Assembly: GCF_014635985.1 (NCBI RefSeq)
Contig: NZ_BMDT01000010.1
Span: 1 to 64,000, forward strand
Direction of reading: 5' to 3'
DNA: 64,000 nucleotides
Source: Enterococcus alcedinis
Lineage (GTDB): Bacteria > Bacillota > Bacilli > Lactobacillales > Enterococcaceae
The notes under the pieces were generated by a model. The model ran no database searches, was not told the DNA's origin, and saw only the letters and a program-made list of their open reading frames with translations. The translations under genes were made by a program, and so were the position numbers. Shown piece by piece: positions 53,351 through 61,590 of the stretch. Position 1 is the stretch's first letter; every line of letters starts with the position of its first letter.

Positions 53351-55009
53351 ATGAACAACAGTATAGTAGATAAGAATTGGTGGAAAGATGAAGTTATTTA
53401 TCAAGTGTATCCAAAGAGTTTTAAAGATTCAAATAATGATGGTATTGGTGATATCCCAGGAATTAAAGAAAAATTACCTTATTTAAAAGAACTGGGAATT
53501 ACAACTTTGTGGATCTGTCCAATTTTTAAGTCACCTATGGTTGATAATGGTTATGATATTTCTGATTTTGAGGATATCAATCCAGAATTTGGAACGATGT
53601 TAGAATTTGATGAATTGTTAGCAGAGGCAAAGAGTCTCGGAATCAAAATTATTTTAGATTTAGTAATTAATCATACTTCTGACGAACATGAGTGGTTTCA
53701 AAAAGCTTTAGCTGATAAAAATAGTAAATATCGTGACTATTATATATTTAAAGAAGGTAAGGAAGAGCCAAACAATTGGCGTTCAATTTTTGGTGGATCT
53801 GTTTGGGAAAAAGTTCCGGGTGAAGATTGCTATTATCTCCATGTATTTGATAAAAGACAACCAGACTTAAATTGGGAAAACGAAGAGGTGCGTCAAGCAT
53901 TATACGCGATGATCAATCGATGGTTAGAAAAAGGAATCGCAGGATTTCGCATTGATTCGATTACATTTATTAAAAAAGATCAAGATTATAGTAGCTTACC
54001 AGCAGATGGTGTCGATGGTTTGGTTTCTTGTAAAAATAAAACACGAAATCGACCAGGTATTGAATCCTTTTTATCAGAACTAAGAAGAGAAACATTTGAT
54101 AAGTATAATTGTGTTACGGTAGGTGAAGCACCGGGAGTTCCTTACGAAGAGTTTCCGCAATTTATTGGCGATGATGGTTATTTTTCGATGATTTTTGATT
54201 TTCATTATGCTGATATTGATGTTGAATCGGGTTCCGATTGGTTTAAACGAACAAACTGGACAACAGCAGAATTTAAAGAGTTATTAATGAATTCTCAACA
54301 TGCGTTACAAGACGCAGGATGGGGCGCCAATTTTTTAGAAAATCACGATCAACCAAGAGTTTTATCGAAATTAGTGAAAGAAGGCTTTCGAACACCAGAA
54401 TCAGCAATGGGGCTAGCAAGTATGTATTTCTTTTTACGAGGAACCCCTTTTATCTACCAAGGGCAAGAATTAGGGATGTTAAATGCTGAGCGTACGAGCA
54501 TTCAGCAATTTGATGATATTTCAAGTATTGATAACTACTATCGTTCAATTGAAGAAGGATTTACGCCAAAGGAAGCATTGGATTTTGTGAATCTAAGAAG
54601 TCGTGATAATACGCGAACACCGATGCCATGGAATAGTAGTCAATATGGTGGTTTTTCAGAACACGAGCCGTGGTTAGCGATGACTGAAGAGTATCCTGAG
54701 ATTAACGGAAAATCTAATAGCGTTTTAGAGTTCTATAAACAAATAATCGATTTGAGGCAAAACTCTAATGTCTCTTCGATTCTGAAAAGAGGTTCGATTG
54801 AATTCTTAACAGACGTATCGGACAATGTCGTTGCGTATGAAAGATCCTTAGAGAATCAAAAAGTTTATTCTATTACAAATCTAGGAACAAATGTAGAAGA
54901 AGTCCAACTACCTAAAGCAATTGATAAGATTTTATTACACACACACGAATTAAATAGAACAGAATCAAAAATAACATTACTACCATACCAAAGTATTTTG
55001 TTTAACTAA
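53351..55009 (+). CDS. GH13 alpha-glucosidase (oligo-1,6-glucosidase group)
   Basis: A 552-residue GH13 enzyme, intracellular. The catalytic triad is Asp202 in GFRIDSI, Glu259 in TVGEAPGV and Asp333 in ENHDQPR; spacing equals that of oligo-1,6-glucosidases. WWKDEVIYQVYPKSFKDSN and NGYDISDFEDINPEFGTM are shared with that group and with sucrose isomer hydrolases. It could act on isomaltose, sucrose or trehalose type sugars, or on their 6-phosphates because the next gene is a PTS permease. Which of these cannot be decided by eye; a trehalose-6-phosphate hydrolase is the main alternative. Confidence 0.88.
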   Translation: MNNSIVDKNWWKDEVIYQVYPKSFKDSNNDGIGDIPGIKEKLPYLKELGITTLWICPIFKSPMVDNGYDISDFEDINPEFGTMLEFDELLAEAKSLGIKIILDLVINHTSDEHEWFQKALADKNSKYRDYYIFKEGKEEPNNWRSIFGGSVWEKVPGEDCYYLHVFDKRQPDLNWENEEVRQALYAMINRWLEKGIAGFRIDSITFIKKDQDYSSLPADGVDGLVSCKNKTRNRPGIESFLSELRRETFDKYNCVTVGEAPGVPYEEFPQFIGDDGYFSMIFDFHYADIDVESGSDWFKRTNWTTAEFKELLMNSQHALQDAGWGANFLENHDQPRVLSKLVKEGFRTPESAMGLASMYFFLRGTPFIYQGQELGMLNAERTSIQQFDDISSIDNYYRSIEEGFTPKEALDFVNLRSRDNTRTPMPWNSSQYGGFSEHEPWLAMTEEYPEINGKSNSVLEFYKQIIDLRQNSNVSSILKRGSIEFLTDVSDNVVAYERSLENQKVYSITNLGTNVEEVQLPKAIDKILLHTHELNRTESKITLLPYQSILFN

Positions 55010-55029
55010 AGAAGAGTGGAGGAAAGAAA

Positions 55030-56460
55030 ATGGAAACGAACTATAAAAAAATAGGTGAATCAATTGTATCGGTAATAGGGAAAGACAATATTTTATCATT
55101 GACACATTGTGCCACTCGTCTACGATTAGAGGTTAAAGATCGTGACGTGATTGATGACAACGCCATTGAAGCAATTGATCACGTTAAGGGTGTTTTTTAT
55201 AATGCTGGGCAATATCAAATTATTTTGGGAACGGGAGTAGTCAATAAAGTCTATGCAGAGTTAGTTAACAATGATCACAAAATTGAAGAAAAAGTGACTA
55301 GTTTGGAAGAAATCAAACGAGAAGGCAATCCAATTAAACGTGCAATTCGAACATTAGCTGATATTTTTATATCGATTATCCCAGGTATTGTTGCAACAGG
55401 TTTGTTTTTAGGAATTAAAGGCGTTATCTTAAACGAACATGTTTTAGGTTTCTTTGGAACATCATCGGATCAAATTCCAGAAACATTTTTAGTGTTAGTC
55501 AGTGTATTAACTGATACGGTCTTTGCATTCCTACCTGCTTTAATTTGTTGGTCCGCTTTTAAAAAATTCGGAGGGACACCGATTATTGGATTTGTTATTG
55601 GCCTAATGCTTGTTTCACCAATGCTACCGAATGCTTATGCAGTAGCAGATTTGAATAGTGGTGTAGAACCGCTGATAGCATTTGGATTTATTCCAATTGT
55701 AGGTTACCAAGGAAGTGTTTTAACTGCTTTGGTTTTAGGGATTTTAGGAGCGAAGTTGGAAAAAGTCTTACGAAAGAAGATGCCAGATTCGTTGGATTTA
55801 ATGTTTACACCATTTGTTGTTATTCTAGTCATGGTATTAGCAGGGCTCCTTGTTTTAGGACCATTGCTCCATTTTGTTGAAAGTGGTTTAGTGTATGTTG
55901 TTGAGTTCTTAATCAAAATACCTTTTGGTTTAGGTGGTTTAGTAATCGGTTTCTTGTACCCACTGTCTGTGATGACGGGGATGCATCATCTTTTTATCGT
56001 AGTAGAAACAGCACTCTTAGCATCAAGTGGATTTAACCCTGTTATTACTGTTTGCGCTATGTATGGATTTGCTAATGCCGCTGTTTGTTTTGCCATCAGT
56101 AAGAAAACAAAAAAGAAAAAAATTAAAGTAATTGGATTAAGTGCAGGAGTAACGCAACTACTAGGTGTTAGTGAACCTGGATTATTTGGAATTACGTTGC
56201 GATATGGTACAAAACCATTGACTGTAATGCTTGCCTGTTCTGCAGTAGGAGGGGCACTGCTTTCAATCCTCGGAATACAAGCAAACTCATATGGTTTAGC
56301 TGTAATTTTATCACCTTTGATGTATATGTATGATCCGTATCAATTAATGACTTACATCATTGTTGGGATTTTAACTTTTATTGTTGCATTTATTTTGACG
56401 TACCTTTTTGCAGTACCAGAAGAATTGATGATTGAAGATGAAGTTGAATTAGCAAATTAA
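55030..56460 (+). CDS. Alpha-glucoside PTS EIIBC (sucrose/trehalose type, no EIIA)
   Basis: A 476-residue PTS permease. EIIB has Cys27 in SLTHCATRLRLEV. The EIIC part (about ten helices) has PIIGFVIGLMLVSPMLPNAYAVAD, MTGMHHLFIVVE and GVSEPGLFGIT, the pattern of sucrose, trehalose and maltose permeases of the glucose superfamily. The protein stops after EIIC, so EIIA must be supplied in trans, perhaps by BglP or a general EIIA-Glc. It follows the GH13 gene by 20 bases, forming an import-and-hydrolysis pair under the LacI-family repressor. Confidence 0.9.
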   Translation: METNYKKIGESIVSVIGKDNILSLTHCATRLRLEVKDRDVIDDNAIEAIDHVKGVFYNAGQYQIILGTGVVNKVYAELVNNDHKIEEKVTSLEEIKREGNPIKRAIRTLADIFISIIPGIVATGLFLGIKGVILNEHVLGFFGTSSDQIPETFLVLVSVLTDTVFAFLPALICWSAFKKFGGTPIIGFVIGLMLVSPMLPNAYAVADLNSGVEPLIAFGFIPIVGYQGSVLTALVLGILGAKLEKVLRKKMPDSLDLMFTPFVVILVMVLAGLLVLGPLLHFVESGLVYVVEFLIKIPFGLGGLVIGFLYPLSVMTGMHHLFIVVETALLASSGFNPVITVCAMYGFANAAVCFAISKKTKKKKIKVIGLSAGVTQLLGVSEPGLFGITLRYGTKPLTVMLACSAVGGALLSILGIQANSYGLAVILSPLMYMYDPYQLMTYIIVGILTFIVAFILTYLFAVPEELMIEDEVELAN

Positions 56461-56470
56461 TCATAAAAAA

Positions 56471-56521
56471 TAAAAGCAGATGAAAAAGCTCAAAATAAGA
56501 GTTTTTTTCATCTGCTTTTTA
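56471..56521 (+). terminator. Terminator of the alpha-glucoside operon
   Basis: AAAAGCAGATGAAAAA pairs with TTTTTTCATCTGCTTTT around a loop, with A- and T-runs outside; it can work in both directions. Confidence 0.85.
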
Positions 56522-56590
56522 TTTCGTAATCATCGCTAGCAAAGAGTCCTTTTAAAGGATTTCTTTCTTACAATCTCGCAAAAACAGCTT

Positions 56591-57235
56591 TCAGATATAC
56601 TTCGAAGCTTCACGAATGCTGAGGGGCGCCATTTGTTCTTTGTGGGTCTCAATAAATTCGCGTACCCAAGTTGGATTGGCTTTACTGTAATCACGTAAAC
56701 TCCAACCGATGGCTTTGTTAATAAAGAATTCTTTGTCGTTGAAATTGTTGCAAATGATTTGTGCGAGTAGTTCGGTATTCGTTTTGTCTTTTCGCAATAG
56801 TTGATGGTCAATTGCGACACGTCGAATCCAAAAGTTCTCGTCTTGGCTCCACTCAAGCATTATTGCTTCGACTTCAGGCGTTTCGTAAGCTAAATGTCCG
56901 AGTAATTCATCCAGTCCATCGACGGTGTCCCACCAAGAATGGGTCGTAATCAATTGCTTCAGCACTGGAATGTCGTTGATGGTTAGTTTCTTTTTGAATT
57001 TAATTAAATAGCCAATCGCGATGTATTGGTATTCACGTGGTTTATCGTGCCAGCAATCGTGCACGAAATTCCAATCAATCGGTGTGTGATCGATTGATTG
57101 GATAAATTCACGAAAGATTTTTTTACGTTCAGGGGCTGGGATTCCGAGAAAAGTGAATTGATTGCGCATGTATTTTTCCATTTGAAGTGCTTTTTCTGGA
57201 TTTGCCGCAGCGGTTAAGGTTTCAGAAAGGTTCAT
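56591..57235 (-). CDS. DNA alkylation repair protein (AlkD-like HEAT repeats)
   Basis: A 214-residue protein of all-helical HEAT-like repeats. AlkD-type glycosylases remove bulky or 7-methyl purines without flipping the base. Conserved features: LGIPAPERKKIFREF, KPREYQYIAIGYLIK, THSWWDTVDGLDELLG (Trp and Asp of the DNA cleft), ENFWIRRVAIDHQLL and FINKAIGWSLRDYSK. The gene begins 4 bases inside the end of the upstream minus-strand gene, so the two are co-transcribed. Confidence 0.93.
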   Translation of the reverse strand: MNLSETLTAAANPEKALQMEKYMRNQFTFLGIPAPERKKIFREFIQSIDHTPIDWNFVHDCWHDKPREYQYIAIGYLIKFKKKLTINDIPVLKQLITTHSWWDTVDGLDELLGHLAYETPEVEAIMLEWSQDENFWIRRVAIDHQLLRKDKTNTELLAQIICNNFNDKEFFINKAIGWSLRDYSKANPTWVREFIETHKEQMAPLSIREASKYI

Positions 57236-58314
57236 TGGTTGTCTCCTTTGTTAAAATGAAACGTTAGTGTTACTGGATTATGGTCAGAGTTCGCAAAATT
57301 TAAATCAGAGACTTTGACGCTTTCGACGATGATATCATCAGAAACGATAAAGCCATCAATCAATGAGACAAAGTTCTCACCTTTGACATAAGGTTTATTG
57401 CTGGCGCGGACCGTTGGCACTTGATCTCTGGCTAAGTCGCCTTTAACGACAGAAAATCCTTCAGGTAATAATTCTTCTGGGAATGGATGGGTCCATGTTT
57501 CTATTTTACGTTCGGTATCAAAAACTTCAGGACTATTGCCGAGTAAATCGTGGTTAAAATCGCCTCCGACAATCACACTGCGACCAGCGGCTCTTTCGCT
57601 AGCCATTTTTTCGGCAAGTTTTTTAATTTGGCTTTCTAAAATGTTTTTGTCCTTTGTGAAAGCGGAAGAATGGATATTGATCAAGCTAACTGGCTGCCCA
57701 TCGAAAGTTGTCTGACTGACAGTGAAGCTACGGTCAAGATCGAAAAATTTATCGAAATTGGTTTCGATTGGTAAAGAATAACGAGTGGCTTGTTCGATCG
57801 GATACTTACTTAAGGTTAAGATGCCCGATTGTGATTTGCCAATTGGTTTCGTAAAAGGGTAAAATAAGTAACTGGAGTCGTAATTTTGCCCAAAAACAGC
57901 AGAATAGTTATCGAATTTATCAGTCAATTGTTCGACTTGGTTGATTTTATAAGAGCGATGCGCTTTTGTGTCGACTTCTTGCAATAATATAACGTCAGAA
58001 TCAAGCTGCATTAAATGTTTTTCAATACCAGCTAAGTTCTTTTGAACATCCTCTTTACTAAACGCACGTGAGTATTTACCGTCATCCATAAAGAAACTAT
58101 AATCAGTTGGATAAGCAGCATAACCAATATTGAACGTTGTAATGGTATAATTGGATGGATGGGGCGCTTGTACATCAGTCGCAGGGGTGGTAGGACTGAG
58201 TTCAAGGTTATCATCTAATCGATCGTAGTCAAAAAACAAATAGGCGAGATAACCACCAAGAATTAAAATCAAGGCGAGTACGAACCATTTAAAGTAAGAA
58301 AAAAATAATTTCAA
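57232..58314 (-). CDS. Membrane-anchored endonuclease/exonuclease/phosphatase-family protein
   Basis: About 360 residues. One N-terminal membrane helix (FVLALILILGGYLAYLFF) places the domain outside the cell. The domain has EEP motifs: TITTFNIGYA, VILLQEVD with the metal Glu, LINIHSSAFTKD, IVGGDFNHDLLG and the final SDHNPVTLTF with catalytic Asp-His. It may be a secreted nuclease, phosphodiesterase or sphingomyelinase-like enzyme. The start is taken as TTG at 58314 because GGAGGTG (58327-58321) is 6 bases away; an ATG at 58329 overlaps that site. TATAAT lies at 58347-58342. Confidence 0.85.
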   Translation of the reverse strand: MKLFFSYFKWFVLALILILGGYLAYLFFDYDRLDDNLELSPTTPATDVQAPHPSNYTITTFNIGYAAYPTDYSFFMDDGKYSRAFSKEDVQKNLAGIEKHLMQLDSDVILLQEVDTKAHRSYKINQVEQLTDKFDNYSAVFGQNYDSSYLFYPFTKPIGKSQSGILTLSKYPIEQATRYSLPIETNFDKFFDLDRSFTVSQTTFDGQPVSLINIHSSAFTKDKNILESQIKKLAEKMASERAAGRSVIVGGDFNHDLLGNSPEVFDTERKIETWTHPFPEELLPEGFSVVKGDLARDQVPTVRASNKPYVKGENFVSLIDGFIVSDDIIVESVKVSDLNFANSDHNPVTLTFHFNKGDNQ

Positions 58315-58341
58315 AAAAAGCACCTCCATTTTTGTACGATA

Positions 58342-58347
58342 ATTATA
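58342..58347 (-). promoter_or_regulatory. -10 element of the EEP-alkD operon
   Basis: TATAAT on the minus strand, about 28 bases before the start codon. No good -35 was seen. Confidence 0.45.
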
Positions 58348-58439
58348 ACATAAGTCTTTCAAGTTTCATTGTTTCAGCTGATTTGATAGACTAAAGACGA
58401 GAATTGAACCAACGAAGGAATGAAAGAAAGGTGAGGCAA

Positions 58440-59057
58440 ATGATCAAAAAACAATCACTCAAGCGGATGGGAATCGTCATCCTCGGTTCTATCATTATGG
58501 GACTCGGTATTCATTTAACGATTATTGGGCAACTAGGTAGTGATCCATTGACGATGCTTTGGATTGGTTTATCGGATAAATTAAGTATTAGTATCGGACA
58601 AGCAAACATACTCGTCAGCTCAGTGATGTTGTTGATTGTCTTTTTTATCGATCGCAAAGAGTTATTTATTGGTAGTTTACTTAATCCAATTGTGATTGCT
58701 TTGACGACCGATTTATTAGCCAATGTTCCGTTTCAACCGGAGTCACTGCCTTTTCGTGTGGGCTTGTTTTTAATTGGCTTGGCTCTGATGGCTTTTGGAA
58801 TCGCTGTTTATTCCTTGGCTAGTTTTGGGCGTGGTGCTTATGAAGCACTGGTGTTTGCACTCAGCGCAATTTTAAACGTGTCGATTCGTCTGGTGCGAAC
58901 GAGTTTTGATTGCTTGTTTATGATTCTTGGTTTTTTATTAGGAGCAAGTCTTTCTTTTGCACCATTATTAGCCATTCTCTTAATGGGAGTGATGATTCAA
59001 TTTTTTATTCAGCAATTGATTCGACCGATGAGTAAGTACTTAGGAGACGAGTTGTAA
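58440..59057 (+). CDS. YczE/YyaS-like integral membrane protein
   Basis: A 205-residue membrane protein with about five helices. The early GIHLTIIGQLGSDPLTMLWIG and later FGIAVYSLASFGRGAYEALVFAL are features of the YczE/YitT-like group, small membrane proteins of unknown function in Firmicutes. The start is the ATG at 58440 with AAGGTGAGG upstream; the frame is open to 58404 without a good site. It is divergent from the EEP gene and lies 48 bases before an unknown gene. Confidence 0.8.
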   Translation: MIKKQSLKRMGIVILGSIIMGLGIHLTIIGQLGSDPLTMLWIGLSDKLSISIGQANILVSSVMLLIVFFIDRKELFIGSLLNPIVIALTTDLLANVPFQPESLPFRVGLFLIGLALMAFGIAVYSLASFGRGAYEALVFALSAILNVSIRLVRTSFDCLFMILGFLLGASLSFAPLLAILLMGVMIQFFIQQLIRPMSKYLGDEL

Positions 59058-59105
59058 CAAACAATTTTCTACTATTAGAATAGAATAAATAAGGATGAAT
59101 TAAAA

Positions 59106-59984
59106 ATGAAACAAGTAAGCAATCTTTATCAGCAGTGGTATCCAAATACGTATCAATTAAAAGCCTATCCACTAGAGGGACGCAAAGCACTTACGGTTAA
59201 AAATCGTCAAGAAATTTATCAACGTCTGATGAAACCGCAACGTGATTTAATTGAACAGCACAAAAAATACCAAATGAGCTCCTTTTTCGTCAATCATCAT
59301 TACTTAATTGATGAGCAGTGGCAATTTGAAACCGTCAACATTGACGAAAATTATAATCGCAAACTGAAACGATACCAATTGTACTGTCAATGTGGCAAGG
59401 CGATTAAATATCAATTTATTTTAAAGTCGCAAAAAACGGAGGAAACGATTGCGTTAGGGATTACCCATTTTGCGGATCATTTAGGTGTTAGTCAAGAAGT
59501 TGCCAATGAAATCAAAAAAGGCTTGAATCATGTTGATTTGGCACTTGATGAATTGTTGTGGTTAAAAGACCGAGGTTATGATTTTCCAGAAGACTTATGG
59601 CAGCAATATTTATATGCGCTGTATCGCAATCAACACCTTGTCCGACCATTTGCGTATAATCAAACACTCGTTAATCGTTTACTCGAATTTAAGGAAGTCG
59701 CGATGCCGATTTTTGTCTCGGATTATTTAGCGGTATTAAACGAGATCCGTATGATTGAAACACGGATTAAAGAAGATCCAAGTGATACCTTTAAAGGAAA
59801 TAAACAATTATTTGAGCAGTTTTCGCAAGATTTTACTCAAGTACCATCTTCAAGTCAAACAACCAACAAAAAATTCCATGCAAAGAGTCAGGCACTTTTT
59901 GAACAATGGCAAGCAGTTAGAGCGAGTGAACGCCAACGAGTATTTGAAGAGTTTAAAGAACTAGTCGAAGCGAGCAAAGAATAA
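59106..59984 (+). CDS. Protein of unknown function with CxC and HxxxH motifs
   Basis: I do not recognise this 292-residue protein. It is soluble, rich in Gln, Lys and Tyr, without signal peptide or membrane helix. Cys94-x-Cys96 in LYCQCGKAI followed by His121-x3-His125 in GITHFADHLG could bind a zinc ion. After that come helical segments (LDELLWLKDRGYDFPEDLWQQYL), and the C-terminal 60 residues are charged and helical. It follows the YczE-like gene and has its own terminator. A nucleic-acid role is possible from the finger-like motif but is a guess. Confidence 0.7.
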   Translation: MKQVSNLYQQWYPNTYQLKAYPLEGRKALTVKNRQEIYQRLMKPQRDLIEQHKKYQMSSFFVNHHYLIDEQWQFETVNIDENYNRKLKRYQLYCQCGKAIKYQFILKSQKTEETIALGITHFADHLGVSQEVANEIKKGLNHVDLALDELLWLKDRGYDFPEDLWQQYLYALYRNQHLVRPFAYNQTLVNRLLEFKEVAMPIFVSDYLAVLNEIRMIETRIKEDPSDTFKGNKQLFEQFSQDFTQVPSSSQTTNKKFHAKSQALFEQWQAVRASERQRVFEEFKELVEASKE

Positions 59985-60005
59985 TTGATTGAAAGTATTA
60001 ATAGT

Positions 60006-60049
60006 AGAAACGATGGCATTCGTGTAAGTGGATGCTATCGTTTCTTTTG
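60006..60049 (+). terminator. Terminator after the unknown gene
   Basis: AGAAACGATGGCAT pairs with ATGCTATCGTTTCT (one G-U pair), followed by TTTTG. Confidence 0.85.
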
Positions 60050-60116
60050 TGTGAACAAAAAATCAAACTATGTTTTAAAAATGATGTATGCGTTTTATTA
60101 ATGAAGAACACTGTTT

Positions 60117-60187
60117 TGATAGCCTTTTCATTTTTTGACACACTATGAATTTTATACATATTGCGAAAAAAACAGACAACGCTTACA
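60117..60187 (+). promoter_or_regulatory. Promoter with two cre-like sites for the fucosidase operon
   Basis: TTGACA (60135-60140), 16 bases, CATATT (60157-60162). Upstream is TGATAGCCTTTTCA (60117-60130) and downstream AGACAACGCTTACA (60174-60187), each one base off the cre consensus TGWNANCGNTNWCA. The same layout recurs at 63370-63438. CcpA repression, or another LacI-family regulator, is likely. Confidence 0.7.
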
Positions 60188-60224
60188 TTTGAGTTACGAA
60201 ATACGAAACGAGGAGGCATTTTTT

Positions 60225-61565
60225 ATGAGTGAAATTAGAGGAGACATTGAAGTTGCAAAAGAGGACTTATTTGACGATGCAACGAATTATCCAGAAACTG
60301 AGATGTTAAAAGAGCGCTTGGAGTGGTTCCAAGATTTAAAGTTGGGCGTTATCTTCCATTATGGTATTTATGCGCAAGCAGGAATCGTTGAGTCTTGGCA
60401 ATTATCTGAACAAGATGAATGGGCAAGAGAAGGACGTGAATTCCGTAAAGACTTCACACAATTGCAACTCGATTACTGGAATTTGATTTCAGAATTTAAT
60501 CCGACGCAATTAGATGCGAAGAAATGGGCAGAAACATGTAAACAAGCTGGTTTTAAATATTGTATTTTTACAACAAAACACCATGACGGATTTAATATGT
60601 ACAACACAATTGAAACCGAATACAAAGTTGGAGGGAAATTAAGTCCCTTTAAGAACCGTGATATTTTAGGTGAAGTTTTTGATGCTTTCCGTGAAGAAGG
60701 CATGGGAATTGGTGCCTATTATTCGAAAGCTGACTGGTACTCTCCGTATTATTGGTTGGAAGACGGCACTGTTAAAGGACGTCGAGCGAGTTATGATACG
60801 GCAGAACATCCAGAAATTTGGGCGAAATATACCAATTTTGTCCATGAACAAATTAAAGAAATTACCCATAACTATGGAAATGTTGATTTACTATGGTTAG
60901 ATGGCGGTTGGGCTGGTAAAGGTAAGGAAGACTTACAAATGGACCGGATGGCTGAAATTGCTCGTGAGAAAAATCCTGAGTTAATTATGGTTGACCGTAT
61001 GATGGGCGGTCGTCATGAAAACTACGTGACACCCGAACGAAAAATTCCAGAATTACATGAAATTCCGAATAAAGTTTGGGAAAGTAATATTCCAATTGGT
61101 AATGACTGGGGGTATGTCCCAACTGATACTTTTAAATCAAGTCAAGAATTGTTAGAAACCTTTGTTGACGTTGTAAGTAAAGGTGGAAACTTAATTTTAG
61201 GAGTTGGACCAACACCTGAAGGAACATTTACTGAAGAAGAAACAACGATTTTAAATGAGATTGGTGCTTGGATTGATGTTTATGGTGAAGGGATTTACCA
61301 TACACGCGCAATCGCTAAAGACCGTGTCAACGATTGGAAATTATCTTTCAATAAAGACGGACAAACGCACTATGCCTTCAGAAGTATTCACGCACCAGCG
61401 AACGAAACGTTTACTTTAGAGGAAATTGAAGCAACCGCGGATGATCAAATTATTGATATCGCAACAGGGAAAGTATTAACGATTCAAAATGGAACGCACA
61501 TTGCTGCAACGGATATTGAGCAACCAGCTATTGGCTCAATCGGAATCAAAATTATCAAAAAATAA
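60225..61565 (+). CDS. Alpha-L-fucosidase, GH29
   Basis: A 446-residue GH29 enzyme that frees alpha-L-fucose from glycans. Features: GVIFHYGIYAQAG, the KHHDGFNMYNT block shared by the family, the nucleophile Asp226 in LLWLDGGW (same place as in characterised enzymes), and GGNLILGVGPTPEGTF. There is no signal peptide, so it probably acts on imported oligosaccharides. The start is the ATG at 60225, 8 bases after GAGGAGG; the frame upstream is only open sequence. It is followed after 25 bases by a solute-binding lipoprotein gene. Confidence 0.93.
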   Translation: MSEIRGDIEVAKEDLFDDATNYPETEMLKERLEWFQDLKLGVIFHYGIYAQAGIVESWQLSEQDEWAREGREFRKDFTQLQLDYWNLISEFNPTQLDAKKWAETCKQAGFKYCIFTTKHHDGFNMYNTIETEYKVGGKLSPFKNRDILGEVFDAFREEGMGIGAYYSKADWYSPYYWLEDGTVKGRRASYDTAEHPEIWAKYTNFVHEQIKEITHNYGNVDLLWLDGGWAGKGKEDLQMDRMAEIAREKNPELIMVDRMMGGRHENYVTPERKIPELHEIPNKVWESNIPIGNDWGYVPTDTFKSSQELLETFVDVVSKGGNLILGVGPTPEGTFTEEETTILNEIGAWIDVYGEGIYHTRAIAKDRVNDWKLSFNKDGQTHYAFRSIHAPANETFTLEEIEATADDQIIDIATGKVLTIQNGTHIAATDIEQPAIGSIGIKIIKK

Positions 61566-61590
61566 AAACGAGAAAACTTGGAGGTCAACG

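Noticed and set aside
60135-60224. Upstream extension of the fucosidase frame
   Set aside because: It runs through the promoter and cre-like site; the ATG at 60225 has the only good ribosome site.
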